Shown here in pieces: positions 1 to 8,717 of a DNA stretch of 64,000 bases. The first letter of the stretch is position 1. Every line of letters begins with the position of its first letter. Position numbers and translations under genes: made by a program. The notes beneath the pieces were generated by a model, which was given only the letters and a program-made list of their open reading frames with translations, did no database searches and was not told the origin of the DNA. The DNA is from Sporosarcina highlanderae (GTDB lineage Bacteria > Bacillota > Bacilli > Bacillales_A > Planococcaceae), in assembly GCF_030433715.1 (NCBI RefSeq), contig NZ_JAROCC010000003.1:186001-250000 (forward strand). The letters are read 5' to 3'.

Positions 1-1
1 T

Positions 2-538
2 GAAGTGTGGGAAGATGGGAAAAAAGATGACTCTGTTATGATTGATTCGGTAAATGAAAAGAATGGCCTGTATACTGCAGAAACTTCCTTCGATAAGGAT
101 GGGCTTTATCATATACAAGTGCATGTCGATGCTAAGCGTTTGCATACGATGCCAGTAAAAGAAGTGACAATTGGAAAAGGTCCCAATACTGAAGGACATG
201 ATGATGAACATGCGGAGCACGGTCATGAACATGGCCATACAGAAGGTTTTTCTCTTCATTTCGTGAAGCCAGAGCATGCGGAAGTCGGAGTTCACACTGA
301 ATTGATGACGCATGTGCAAATTGACGGACAACCGCTTGAAAATGCAAACGTGCGTTATGAAATATGGGGTGATAGTCTCGGTGAAAAGCATTTATGGATT
401 GATACGGATGAATTAAAACCTGGTGAATACACGGTTTCTAATACATTTAATGATGCTGGAACATATACAGTCAAGATTCATGTTAAAAATGACGATGGCT
501 TACATGAGCATGAAGAGTTCACTTTTGAAGTTCATTGA
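2..538 (+). CDS. YtkA-like domain protein, 5' partial
   Basis: The reading frame is open at the left edge of the window, so the N-terminus (probably with a signal peptide or lipobox) is missing; 178 residues are visible. Two copies of a beta-sandwich repeat of the YtkA type can be seen: one truncated copy at residues 1-55 and a second at about 85-178, both ending in a 'G.Y.V.IHV' pattern. They are joined by a linker very rich in His, Asp and Glu (HDDEHAEHGHEHGH) that looks able to bind metal ions. YtkA-like proteins are extracytoplasmic, small, and of uncertain function; some relatives sit near copper or cytochrome oxidase genes. Function here is unknown. Confidence 0.7.
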   Translation, partial: EVWEDGKKDDSVMIDSVNEKNGLYTAETSFDKDGLYHIQVHVDAKRLHTMPVKEVTIGKGPNTEGHDDEHAEHGHEHGHTEGFSLHFVKPEHAEVGVHTELMTHVQIDGQPLENANVRYEIWGDSLGEKHLWIDTDELKPGEYTVSNTFNDAGTYTVKIHVKNDDGLHEHEEFTFEVH

Positions 539-598
539 TGTGAAAGTGTGACTAAAAGATGTAGAATTCTTTCGTATGTAGCAATTTGGCGATTTAGA

Positions 599-628
599 TT
601 GGAATAAAAGGGCTAAAATCGCTATGAT
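599..628 (+). promoter_or_regulatory. Candidate SigA promoter for the ASCH gene
   Basis: A -35-like TTGGAA (599-604) and a -10 TATGAT (623-628) are separated by 18 bp and lie 31 bp before the ATG at 660, with AGAGGAG close to the start. Confidence 0.45.
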
Positions 629-659
629 GGAAGTAGATTAAGTAGAGGAGCGATACACT

Positions 660-992
660 ATGAATGAATTACCAGAAAAAACATGTTCGATAGAGAGACT
701 CGTCACAATTCCAGAAGACGTCGCAAAAGTTTTGGATGGAAAAAAAATGGCGACGAGACGAAATGGTGTTTATGCTTATCCAGATGAAATCATGGTTTTG
801 AATGGGAAGGAATTCAAAATTGATAAACTTTACCAACAAACACTTGGTGAGATGACTGATGAGCATGCGGCTCAGGAAGGATATGCCAATATGGACGAAT
901 ACAAACAGTCCATCCTTGCATTACACCCAAAAATGCCTTGGATTCCCAAAATGACCGTGTGGGTTCACGAATTCAGCCCAGTTACAGAATAA
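660..992 (+). CDS. ASCH domain-containing protein
   Basis: A 110-residue protein that resembles the small ASCH (PUA-like fold) family: an N-terminal strand ('SIERLVTIPEDVAKVLDGKK'), a basic turn 'ATRRNG', and a C-terminal strand with 'TVWVHEF'. ASCH proteins are predicted to bind RNA; a few members are nucleoside amidohydrolases or RNases, and I cannot assign an activity here. The start ATG is preceded by AGAGGAG. The next gene begins 6 bp after the stop, so the two are probably cotranscribed. Confidence 0.6.
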   Translation: MNELPEKTCSIERLVTIPEDVAKVLDGKKMATRRNGVYAYPDEIMVLNGKEFKIDKLYQQTLGEMTDEHAAQEGYANMDEYKQSILALHPKMPWIPKMTVWVHEFSPVTE

Positions 993-998
993 GATGTT

Positions 999-1439
999 AT
1001 GAAGTACATGTACGGGACAATCGTTTTTGTCCACGTTGTTTCCGCAGTCCTTTCCATCGGACCGTTATTTCTTTTAATGCCTTCGATTAAAAGGCTGCGG
1101 AACGTTGACGTTTCATCCGAAAGCGCTTTTTTATCGGTCATTCATGTCATTATTAGAATCGTCATGCACGCCGGACATGCGTTGGTCATTTCAGGAGTGC
1201 TACTCATCTTGATCGGACCATGGCCGTGGTATACATCATGGGTGATTGCAACACTTGCCGTCCTGTTGTTATCAGGCGTGTTTCTATCAACCGGGTTTAC
1301 GAAGGTGCTTAGAAGATATTATCTTCCTGAGAGTGATAAAGGGGAAATCCTGACAGTTCTGAACAGGACTTCTTGGATATATATTGGATTAATGCTTGTC
1401 ATGCTGTGGTTAATGGTTCAAAAGCCGATGTTATGGTGA
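999..1439 (+). CDS. Four-helix integral membrane protein (DUF2269-like)
   Basis: A 146-residue hydrophobic protein with four clear membrane segments (about residues 5-27, 48-72, 78-97 and 122-142) and short charged loops. A His in helix 1 (VHVVSAVLS) and 'MHAGHALVISG' at the head of helix 2 resemble the conserved positions of the DUF2269 family of predicted membrane proteins; some relatives with paired His may bind haem, which is inference. The ATG lies 6 bp after the preceding ASCH gene with no strong ribosome site of its own, so translation may be coupled. A hairpin terminator follows. Confidence 0.6.
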   Translation: MKYMYGTIVFVHVVSAVLSIGPLFLLMPSIKRLRNVDVSSESAFLSVIHVIIRIVMHAGHALVISGVLLILIGPWPWYTSWVIATLAVLLLSGVFLSTGFTKVLRRYYLPESDKGEILTVLNRTSWIYIGLMLVMLWLMVQKPMLW

Positions 1440-1463
1440 AATGAAGAGTGATCTACATAGAGT

Positions 1464-1493
1464 AAAGGATATGCGATGAGGCATGTCCTTTTT
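1464..1493 (+). terminator. Rho-independent terminator
   Basis: An 11-bp stem (AAAGGATATGC / GCATGTCCTTT, one G-U pair) with a 6-nt loop is followed by a T-run. It ends the ASCH/membrane protein unit. Confidence 0.75.
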
Positions 1494-1578
1494 ATATTGA
1501 CTGAAACTGTTTTAAGACAATGATGACAATTCTATTATTCATCTGTATAATTCTGAGGAAAGAAATGGGGGATGGGGA

Positions 1579-2427
1579 ATGCAGTTTATTCGATTTGAGA
1601 AGCCGGAACAATTTGCCACGGTTGCAGAACCGATTGTTGAAAAACAAGAGGATGTCTTTAGTTTGTTTTACGGTATATTGCAGGCAATTAAGGCTGGGAA
1701 ATATGAGGATCCTTTCATGGCTGTAGTTATGGATGAGGATAGGGTGCTTGCAATTCTACAAATGACACCGCCGCATCCACTGAATCTTGTTATTGTGGAT
1801 GAAAGTAGGATTGAAGTAGTGATTGATTTCATCATTCGGGAACTTAACGGCAACTCGGTTCCTGTCAAATCAGTTATTAGCTTGAAAAAATGGGCTGAGT
1901 TGTTTGCGGACAAATGGGTGGCATATACGGGGGAAGGGCAAAAGTTAATGATGGATCAAGGTCTGTATCGATTGGATAAAGTTGATGAAACAATTGAGAT
2001 GAGCTCAGGAAGTTGGCGGTATGCGACGATGGACGATCATTCATTGATCGTAAACTGGTTTTCGTTATTTGAAGAGGATGCGAATTTGGAAGGGACTCCT
2101 ATTGGAGTTGTGAAAGAGAGAGTTTCACAGTTCATTGACGCGCAGGAGGTATTTTTGTGGGAAGATGATGGGAAAATTGTATCCATGATGAAGAAATCAA
2201 GACCGACAAGGAACGGTGTGACGGTCTCATTGGTCTTTACACCGAAAGAAGAGAGAAGGAAGGGCTATGCACGCACGATGGTTGCATACGGTTCTAAGGA
2301 GCTTTTAAAGGAGTATGATTTCTGTGTGCTTTATACGGATATGATGAATTCCACTTCGAATAAAATCTATATGGAGATTGGATATAAGCATATTGCGGAA
2401 TCGATTCATATTGGATTTGTGAAATAA
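1579..2427 (+). CDS. GNAT family N-acetyltransferase
   Basis: A 282-residue protein. The C-terminal third carries the acetyl-CoA-binding region of the GNAT fold: strand 'TVSLVFTPKEERRKGYARTMVA' with the pyrophosphate loop R-R-K-G-Y-A, then 'FCVLYTDMMNSTSNKIYMEIGYK', a typical motif B in which N and Y precede the last strand. The N-terminal half looks like a degenerate GNAT-like domain, as in other 280-residue Bacillus GNATs. The substrate is unknown. The ATG follows GGATGGGG. The gene ends convergently with the aminotransferase gene. Confidence 0.75.
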   Translation: MQFIRFEKPEQFATVAEPIVEKQEDVFSLFYGILQAIKAGKYEDPFMAVVMDEDRVLAILQMTPPHPLNLVIVDESRIEVVIDFIIRELNGNSVPVKSVISLKKWAELFADKWVAYTGEGQKLMMDQGLYRLDKVDETIEMSSGSWRYATMDDHSLIVNWFSLFEEDANLEGTPIGVVKERVSQFIDAQEVFLWEDDGKIVSMMKKSRPTRNGVTVSLVFTPKEERRKGYARTMVAYGSKELLKEYDFCVLYTDMMNSTSNKIYMEIGYKHIAESIHIGFVK

Positions 2428-2464
2428 GGGGCATCGTTCAATCGTTCGAGATGCTCAGCTATGT

Positions 2465-2492
2465 CGCTCAAGAAAGTGCGTCCCGCGCTCAA
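2465..2492. repeat. Two-unit 21-bp periodic CGCTCAA microrepeat
   Basis: CGCTCAA occurs at 2465-2471 and 2486-2492, exactly 21 bp apart, in the space between convergent genes. The same core at the same period occurs at 39694-39741. See the findings. Confidence 0.5.
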
Positions 2493-2510
2493 TTACTCCC
2501 TTAAGCATCT

Positions 2511-2536
2511 AAAAAGGCCGCCATCGATGGCGGCCT
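2511..2536 (-). terminator. Terminator of the aminotransferase gene
   Basis: A perfect stem AGGCCGCC / GGCGGCCT with a 6-nt loop; on the minus strand it runs into five T residues just after the aminotransferase stop codon. Confidence 0.85.
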
Positions 2537-2545
2537 CATTGCATG

Positions 2546-3721
2546 TTAAGATTCAACCACTGAAAATATCCCCAACTTCTCAATTCTTCGGACCGCCTCA
2601 GCAATCCGCTCTTCACTCTCTAGTAATCCAACACGCACATACCCCTCTCCATGTTTACCAAAGCCATTGCCCGCTGCAACGACCACACCGGCTTGTTGAA
2701 GAAGGATATCCGCAAATGATTCGCTCGTATAGCCTTCAGGAACTGGTAACCAAGCGAAGAAGGAGGCTTTTGGTGCTTCCACGTCCCAGCCGATACGCTG
2801 GCATTCCCTAATCAATACATTTCGACGACTTTCATAAAGAGCTGTCAGTTCGCTTACACATGATTGATCTGCACTTAAAGCGGCGATTGCAGCGTGTTGG
2901 ATCCCAGGGAACATGCCGATGAACAGCTGGCTTTGCAATCGACTGATTGCTTCAATCATTTTTGCATTTCCTACTGCAAAGGCGACTCTCCATCCGGCCA
3001 TATTATACGTTTTCGACAACGTATACATTTCAATCCCGATATCCTTTGAACCTTCAGCTTGAAGGAAGCTAATCGGCTTAACTCCATCAAAGCCAATCCC
3101 TCCATAGGCCATATCATGCACTATAAATATTCCATTCTCCCTTGCAAAGAAAATCGCTTCTTCAAAAAAAGGAATAGTTGCGACGGCACTTGTCGGGTTG
3201 TTTGGATAGTTTAAATACATGACTTTTGCTTTTTGCTTAGCCTCATCTGAAATCGAAGAGAAATCGGGCATGTACTCATTCTCCTTGACGAGCGGCATCG
3301 TTTCGTATTCTATATTTGCAAGACTTACACCGGACAGATAATCAGGGTATCCTGGATCCGGCAGTAAAAGAAGATCGCCTTCATCCATCATCGCAAGAGG
3401 AATTTCTACAAGTCCAATCTTTGAACCGCCTAAAACGGCGACCTCGGTGTCAGGGTCAATATGCACTCCGTATTCACGATAATAAAATTCTGCAACCGCC
3501 TTTCGTAGTTCGGGTATCCCGTTAAAAGGGGAATATCCATGATTTTCCGGGCGTTCCGCTGCTTGCTGTAATGCTTTAATAATGTGGTCAGGCGTCGGTT
3601 GATCGGGATTTCCTCTTCCAAGATTGATAATGTCCATACCAGATTGCTTCGCAGCCTCCACTTTTTTTACCAATCCGGAGAAAAAGTGGGGAGGCATGTT
3701 TCTTAACCGATTAGAAATCAT
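2546..3721 (-). CDS. mtnE: PLP-dependent aminotransferase, class I/II (MtnE-like)
   Basis: A 391-residue fold-type I aminotransferase. The Schiff-base lysine lies in 'TLSKTYNMAGWRVAFAVG'; 'NYPNNPTSA' and 'HDMAYGGIGFDG' are the usual PLP contacts; 'VRVGLLESEERI' carries the C-terminal carboxylate-binding Arg. From 'INLGRGNPDQPTPDHI' onwards it looks closest to Bacillus MtnE (YkrV), which transaminates ketomethiobutyrate to methionine in the methionine salvage pathway. LL-diaminopimelate and alanine aminotransferases share the fold, so the substrate is not certain. No other mtn gene and no SAM riboswitch is visible nearby. The ATG is preceded by GGGGTCG. Confidence 0.75.
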   Translation of the reverse strand: MISNRLRNMPPHFFSGLVKKVEAAKQSGMDIINLGRGNPDQPTPDHIIKALQQAAERPENHGYSPFNGIPELRKAVAEFYYREYGVHIDPDTEVAVLGGSKIGLVEIPLAMMDEGDLLLLPDPGYPDYLSGVSLANIEYETMPLVKENEYMPDFSSISDEAKQKAKVMYLNYPNNPTSAVATIPFFEEAIFFARENGIFIVHDMAYGGIGFDGVKPISFLQAEGSKDIGIEMYTLSKTYNMAGWRVAFAVGNAKMIEAISRLQSQLFIGMFPGIQHAAIAALSADQSCVSELTALYESRRNVLIRECQRIGWDVEAPKASFFAWLPVPEGYTSESFADILLQQAGVVVAAGNGFGKHGEGYVRVGLLESEERIAEAVRRIEKLGIFSVVES

Positions 3722-3824
3722 GTGAACGACCCCGTTTTCATATTTTTTAGATTCATCAGACTACCAGTTGCTATCATTCTACTATATGCGCTGGGGCGAA
3801 CTCAACATGATTTTAGGTGAATTA

Positions 3825-3855
3825 GAAAAAGCCGCCTTAGATAAAAAAAGGCGGC
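3825..3855 (-). terminator. Terminator of the 3871-4614 gene
   Basis: On the minus strand the stem GCCGCCTT / AAGGCGGC with a 9-nt loop is followed by five T residues, directly downstream of the gene. Confidence 0.8.
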
Positions 3856-3870
3856 AACATGAATGCATTA

Positions 3871-4614
3871 CTATTTTCGATTTTGGTCTAAAATAAATGT
3901 TAAAAGTGTAATCCAATGATCCATTTTGCGATAGACTTCTATATATTCCGGAGACTCTCTTTTAAGCCGTTTATCAAGATTAGAATAAAAACGAATAATA
4001 TGGAATGGATTATCTTTGTCATCCACTATGATTTTCATTTCAATCGTGACGATTTTACGGAGAATCGCTTTTCTCGCAAGTGATACTCTTTCATCAATAA
4101 CCGGATCTACTGATTGTCCGATCGCTTCGAGTCGATCAGTTGTCCCCTCGGCCTCGTTTAAGATTACTTTTTTTCGTATTCCATTTTCATATGTTTCGAT
4201 AGCTAATAATTGGTCGTATGAGTAATCCAGTATCTCATAAGGCATTTTTAAATATGCTTTTGTTACACGTTTACCATCCGCAAGTAATGCAGGTTCCCAA
4301 AAGTGGATTCTCTTGTTTTCTTCATCAATTGCAATTTTTGAAAGGAGGTCATCAGAAACAAATGCATGTGATTCTTCAAATCTTGGATTTTTTGGTTTAT
4401 ACGTTTGAAGATGTTCGAGTTGCTTTGCTTTTAATTTTTTCTCAGTATTTGTTGCTAAAGTAAGGAAAAGGACCGCGAATCCAAAAAAGATTGCGAAGAA
4501 AATAAAACCGGGAAGGATGTCATCCCTTTTAATAAAATAAACAAGTGCTATGGTCCCTATGATTGGTCCAAGACAGCCCAAGCGAACGTACCAAGTGGAT
4601 TGTGTGGAAGGCAA
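3871..4614 (-). CDS. Membrane-anchored protein of unknown function
   Basis: A 247-residue protein with two hydrophobic segments at the N-terminus (about residues 9-26 and 33-52), separated by a short charged turn, and a soluble, charged C-terminal domain of about 190 residues. I recognise no domain. The C-terminal part alternates strands and basic helices ('ILRKIVTIEMKIIVDDKDNPFHIIRFYS'), which could be a PH-like fold, but this is a guess. The start is TTG, preceded by GAGGGA. It is a single-gene unit with its own terminator. Confidence 0.6.
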   Translation of the reverse strand: MPSTQSTWYVRLGCLGPIIGTIALVYFIKRDDILPGFIFFAIFFGFAVLFLTLATNTEKKLKAKQLEHLQTYKPKNPRFEESHAFVSDDLLSKIAIDEENKRIHFWEPALLADGKRVTKAYLKMPYEILDYSYDQLLAIETYENGIRKKVILNEAEGTTDRLEAIGQSVDPVIDERVSLARKAILRKIVTIEMKIIVDDKDNPFHIIRFYSNLDKRLKRESPEYIEVYRKMDHWITLLTFILDQNRK

Positions 4615-4690
4615 AAAAATCCCTCATTTCAAAAGAGTATTATATGTATTAATCATAAAGGATGAAAGCATGAATGACAATGAATCAATG

Positions 4691-4723
4691 AAAAAGCTGT
4701 CCCTAAAGAGGAAGGGACAGCTT
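4691..4723 (-). terminator. Terminator of pepF
   Basis: Stem AAGCTGTCCCT / AGGGACAGCTT with an 8-nt loop; the T-run lies on the minus strand after the pepF stop. Confidence 0.85.
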
Positions 4724-4735
4724 CTTCTAAACTAA

Positions 4736-6556
4736 TTAGTTCACTTGTGCTGCTTCGATCTCATCAGTCAATTCAACAAGTTCATCGATCAATTCACCGA
4801 TATAGGCGATTGTATCTTTTAATGGCTGTTCTGTTGTAATATCAACGCCTGCCATTTTCGAAAGTTCAGCAGGAGATTTAGTTCCACCTGCTTGAAGTAC
4901 TTTCAACCAATCATCAACAGCAGGTTGGCCTTCAGAAAGGATACGCTTTGATACTTGTGTAGAAATCGTCAAACCAGCGCTGTATGTGTATGGATACAAG
5001 CCCATGTAGTAGTGAGGCTGGCGCATCCAAGTCAACTCTGCACCTTCATTGATTTTCACGTCTTCTCCCCAGAACTCTTCCAATACGCCCCGCTTCAAGC
5101 TATTCAATACATTGGCATTCACGCTGCCGCCTGCATCGATGCGCTCATAAACTTTACGTTGGTAAGCAGCTTCGAGTAAATGTGTAACGAAGTTGTGGTA
5201 GTACGTACGAGCAACGATGGAAGAAATCACCCAACGCTTGAACTTCGGATCATCCGAATTGGAAAGCAGGTGATTCGCTACAAGCATTTCATTCATCGTC
5301 GACGGCGCTTCAATGAAATACATTGAAGGACGTGAATTGAAAATATTTTGGTGCTGGTGCGCGTTATAGAAGTGTCCTGCATGACCTAATTCATGCGCTA
5401 AGACGAAGACATCTTCCATGCTGCCTGTCCAAGATATCAAGATATAAGGATGCACGCCATATGGGCTTGAACAGAATGCTCCAGTCGATTTTCCGACGTT
5501 CTGTGCAAAGTCTGTCCAGCGCTCCTTATACGAACGATCAACCATATTCAAATAATCCTCACCCATGATTGTTAGGGCATCATCGATGTATTTCTTGGAT
5601 TCTTCAATTGTGATCTTTGGCTCGTAATTTGGATCCAAAGGAATCTTCAAATCGGAGAACGTCATTTCGTCCAATCCATGAACCTTTTGAAGAAGTTTTG
5701 CATATTTGCGCATATGCGGTGCAAGACCTTCCATGATTAAATCGATCTGACGGTCATACATGGAACGGTCAACTTCTTGGTTGAACAGAAGATAATCGAA
5801 AACATTGTCATGTCCTCTTAAGTCTGAAGTTGTTTTCTCCTTTTGCAAATGCGTGTCATATGCTTTTGCAGTTGTATGCTGATAATCTCTTAATTTGGCA
5901 TGGAATGCGTCATATGCAGCTCTTCTTTTTTCTGTGTCAACTTCGGATTCCCAGCCGCCTTCAAAAGTCGTATAGCTTAGAGGGAATTCTTCCCCGTTTA
6001 CTTCGAAATTGTCGAATTTCATATCGACTAATTTCGTCGTATTGTAAATGCCGTATGGCGCGTTCAAAACGGAAGAGAATGCAGCTAATGTCTTTTCCAC
6101 TTCTGGGTGCAACTTATGAGGCTTTTGGCGAATCAATTCCTCAAGATAATTTTTGTAATCGTCGGATTGGTTCATTGCTTTTTCAAGGATTTCACTGGAC
6201 ACTTCGGAAAGCTCACTTGTGAAGAATGAAAGTTTGCTTCCAAGCTTTGAAGAGATGGAGCTGTATTTGCTTGATCGCATTTGAGCTTCGTCGTTTGTTT
6301 GATCCACGCTAAGTGATAGGCTTTGATATGTGCCAATCGGTGTCATTTTGCCCATGATGGATGCGTAGCCATCTAACGCTTCAAGAACTGCTGTTTCATC
6401 AGTCATTTTGCCTTTGAAACGTTCTTCGAAGGAAGTGACTTCACTTTCAAGTTGGACGAGTGCAGCATTGTAGTCGTCCTCGGTTTTAAAGAGGTCTTCC
6501 AAATTCCATGTTTCTTCGATTTTTACTTCAGAACGTGGTGGTAAACTTTTAACCAT
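4736..6556 (-). CDS. pepF: Oligoendopeptidase F (M3B zinc metallopeptidase)
   Basis: A 606-residue protein, the usual length of PepF. The catalytic zinc motif HELGH (in 'LAHELGHAGHFYN') lies at about residues 387-391, and the downstream Glu ligand is in 'EAPSTMNEMLVANHLL'. The N-terminal two thirds is the helical PepF domain that narrows access to short peptides. The enzyme is cytoplasmic and cleaves peptides of roughly 7-17 residues. The ATG at 6556 follows AGGGAGAG. It is monocistronic with its own terminator. Confidence 0.95.
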   Translation of the reverse strand: MVKSLPPRSEVKIEETWNLEDLFKTEDDYNAALVQLESEVTSFEERFKGKMTDETAVLEALDGYASIMGKMTPIGTYQSLSLSVDQTNDEAQMRSSKYSSISSKLGSKLSFFTSELSEVSSEILEKAMNQSDDYKNYLEELIRQKPHKLHPEVEKTLAAFSSVLNAPYGIYNTTKLVDMKFDNFEVNGEEFPLSYTTFEGGWESEVDTEKRRAAYDAFHAKLRDYQHTTAKAYDTHLQKEKTTSDLRGHDNVFDYLLFNQEVDRSMYDRQIDLIMEGLAPHMRKYAKLLQKVHGLDEMTFSDLKIPLDPNYEPKITIEESKKYIDDALTIMGEDYLNMVDRSYKERWTDFAQNVGKSTGAFCSSPYGVHPYILISWTGSMEDVFVLAHELGHAGHFYNAHQHQNIFNSRPSMYFIEAPSTMNEMLVANHLLSNSDDPKFKRWVISSIVARTYYHNFVTHLLEAAYQRKVYERIDAGGSVNANVLNSLKRGVLEEFWGEDVKINEGAELTWMRQPHYYMGLYPYTYSAGLTISTQVSKRILSEGQPAVDDWLKVLQAGGTKSPAELSKMAGVDITTEQPLKDTIAYIGELIDELVELTDEIEAAQVN

Positions 6557-6654
6557 TCATCATCTCTCCCTTTTTTATTACGGTAGTCGAACTAATTATA
6601 GTATATAGCAAACTAATAGAAAAGTAAAAAAAATGAATAGGTATTTTAGTAAAT

Positions 6655-6957
6655 TTATTTTTTCCTTTGTAAAAGTTGAATTTCATCCGCGACTACAAAA
6701 GCCAAATCTTCATTGCCGAAGAGTTGAAGGACATCAAGCATTGTTTCGTTGTCTATATGAAATTCGTCAAAACCATCATCGGATTCGATGACATTCTTTA
6801 ATGCTTCATTTTCCAGTTGATATGGATATGCTTTTTTGTAAAGTGCGTTTGGATCAAGTTCGTAGTTTTTGCACCACTGAACGAATAAGCGGATCATGAG
6901 TGTTTCGTCTTCTCTGTATTTCTGTATAACTTGTTCACTGATATTTTTGAATTCCAT
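6655..6957 (-). CDS. Small acidic protein of unknown function
   Basis: A 100-residue soluble, acidic, mostly helical protein ('IQKYREDETLMIRLFVQWCKN') that I do not recognise. An ATG at 6972 lies directly on the GGAGG ribosome site, so the ATG at 6957, 8 nt after it, is the better start. The gene is divergent from the Nudix cluster beginning at 7019. Confidence 0.6.
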   Translation of the reverse strand: MEFKNISEQVIQKYREDETLMIRLFVQWCKNYELDPNALYKKAYPYQLENEALKNVIESDDGFDEFHIDNETMLDVLQLFGNEDLAFVVADEIQLLQRKK

Positions 6958-7018
6958 TGTTTCGACCTCCATTGATAAGCTATTATTCTAAGTATAAACG
7001 AAATGGGGGAGATGACTA

Positions 7019-7435
7019 ATGAATCGTGTGGATGTTGTGTATGCTGTCATTTTAAAAAATGGAAAAGTTCTTATGGTGAAGAATAAGAAATATAATAATT
7101 GGACGTTGCCGGGAGGGGGAGTTGAGAGAGGGGAAACTTTGGAACAAGCGGCAATCCGTGAAGTTTGGGAGGAAACAGGTCTGACGGTTGAAATTGGGAA
7201 GCTGCTTGCTGTGAACGAGACATTTAGGCAAAAGGAAAATAATCATGTTTTATTTTTTACATTTAGTACGGAAGTAATTGGTGGGGAAGTTGCCATTCAA
7301 GATAAAGATGGGATTTTGGATGTACAGTGGATGGATATCGAGGAAGCAAATGAGGAGTTGCCTTATTATGAAGGCGGGATTGGGAGGCTTCTTGAAGCAT
7401 CGATACCATACGTCTATCAGGTAGTTCAGGTTTGA
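7019..7435 (+). CDS. Nudix hydrolase 1 of the cluster
   Basis: A 138-residue Nudix protein with a complete Nudix box at about residues 33-55 (G-x5-E-x7-REVWEETG-L). The family hydrolyses nucleoside diphosphates linked to another moiety, with Mg or Mn bound by the box glutamates. The substrate cannot be read from the sequence. A strong ribosome site (GGGGGAG) precedes the ATG. The gene starts a tight group of four: it overlaps the next gene by 4 nt. Confidence 0.85.
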   Translation: MNRVDVVYAVILKNGKVLMVKNKKYNNWTLPGGGVERGETLEQAAIREVWEETGLTVEIGKLLAVNETFRQKENNHVLFFTFSTEVIGGEVAIQDKDGILDVQWMDIEEANEELPYYEGGIGRLLEASIPYVYQVVQV

Positions 7436-7884
7436 ATAATGCTGGTGGAAGATATCCAAGAGCCAAAGTAATTGGTGTTTTGCAATCCGGTAATCGACTA
7501 TTAGTCGAAGAATTCTCAGGAGTACATTCTAAAGGATTTGGAACATATTATCGGCCGATTGGCGGCTCGATTGAATTCGGCGAAAAATCAGAGGATGCAC
7601 TTTTAAGGGAATTTGAAGAAGAACTTCAAGTAAAAGTGGAAATTAAGAATTATATGGGATGCATTGAAAATATCTTTTCTATAAATGAACAAAGAGGTCA
7701 TGAAATATTGCAGGTATATGGAGTTGAGTTTTCAGAGAAGGAAAATTACGCCAAAGAGAAATTTGAGATTTTAGAAGGTGGGCAATCGTCATTTGCGAAT
7801 TGGGTTAACTTAGCAGATTTTATTGACGGAGTAAAAATACTATATCCTGATAGTTTGGTGTGTAAGTTAGAAGGAGGGAATTGA
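7432..7884 (+). CDS. Nudix hydrolase 2 of the cluster
   Basis: A 150-residue Nudix protein. Its box reads G-x5-E-x7-REFEEEL: the glutamates that bind metal are all present, but the late glycine of the consensus is replaced. It begins at TTG within the stop of the preceding gene (TTGA overlap), which suggests coupled translation. It is different enough from the first and third Nudix genes that this is not a recent duplication. The substrate is unknown. Confidence 0.8.
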   Translation: MNNAGGRYPRAKVIGVLQSGNRLLVEEFSGVHSKGFGTYYRPIGGSIEFGEKSEDALLREFEEELQVKVEIKNYMGCIENIFSINEQRGHEILQVYGVEFSEKENYAKEKFEILEGGQSSFANWVNLADFIDGVKILYPDSLVCKLEGGN

Positions 7885-8688
7885 TTGAACCAAAGGGAGA
7901 TGAGTGAGAGAAATAGAATTGGCTGGAGCCAAAATGCATATAAGGCATGGGTATCTCGCCATGGTACTCCCAAACAGTATGCAGAAGAATTAAAGGCTGA
8001 TCCAATAAAAAAAGTGAGCTATTATTTGGAAAGAGTCGGAGATGTAGATGGAAAGAGGATTCTAAATTTGCTTGGCTCAAAAGGGAATAAAGCCGTCTGT
8101 TTTGCACTTCTTGGAGCCGATGTCACAGTTGTAGATATATCTGTAGAAAATAAAAGATATGCTTTCGAGTTGGCCGAAGCCGCAGGTGTTTCCATTAATT
8201 ACATCGTTAAAGATGTTCTTGATATACAATCGGAGGAACTTTCATCATTCGATATTGTTATCCTTGAGATGGGAGTACTCCATTATTTTATAGATTTAAT
8301 TCCCTTATTCCGAATGGTTTCGAACCATTTGAAAGAAGACGGTTTATTTATTGTAAGAGATTATCACCCATTCGTTTCAAAAGTGCTTGGCTTTGTGGAT
8401 GGGGAGGTAGAATTTGATGGTGACTATTTTAGTGAAGAGTGTATTGAGGTTGATGTTGCTTATTCAACTTTGTTAACAGAGGAAAAGCGGGGGGATTTAT
8501 ATAAAAACGTCATTAAGCATTGGACGATTTCAGAAGTAATAAATGCCTTGATCAGCGCAGGTTTGATCATAAGAAAAATGCAAGAGGATAAAGGGATTCA
8601 GTGGGCATTTCCTGATGGTTCACCTGAGGGGATTTCAAATCGACTTCCAGGGACATTTACGATTTGTTCATCGTTAAGTGAAGTTTGA
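7885..8688 (+). CDS. Class I SAM-dependent methyltransferase
   Basis: A 267-residue protein. Motif I is somewhat unusual, 'ILNLLGSKGNKAVCFALLGADVTVVDIS', with the acidic residue that binds the SAM ribose in 'VVDIS'; motif IV-like 'FDIVILEMGVLHYF' follows, then 'HLKEDGLFIVRDYHPF'. It resembles small-molecule methyltransferases of the UbiE/Methyltransf_11 group. The TTG start is directly adjacent to the Nudix 2 stop and is preceded by AAGGAGGG. Lying between Nudix genes, it may act on a nucleotide-linked metabolite, which is inference. Confidence 0.75.
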   Translation: MNQREMSERNRIGWSQNAYKAWVSRHGTPKQYAEELKADPIKKVSYYLERVGDVDGKRILNLLGSKGNKAVCFALLGADVTVVDISVENKRYAFELAEAAGVSINYIVKDVLDIQSEELSSFDIVILEMGVLHYFIDLIPLFRMVSNHLKEDGLFIVRDYHPFVSKVLGFVDGEVEFDGDYFSEECIEVDVAYSTLLTEEKRGDLYKNVIKHWTISEVINALISAGLIIRKMQEDKGIQWAFPDGSPEGISNRLPGTFTICSSLSEV

Positions 8689-8717
8689 AATCAAAGGGAA
8701 AATAGGGGGATTTAATA

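Noticed and set aside
2461-2811. 116-codon plus-strand ORF over the aminotransferase 3' end
   Set aside because: Shadow of the aminotransferase; it has no ribosome site and includes the terminator and the CGCTCAA repeat.
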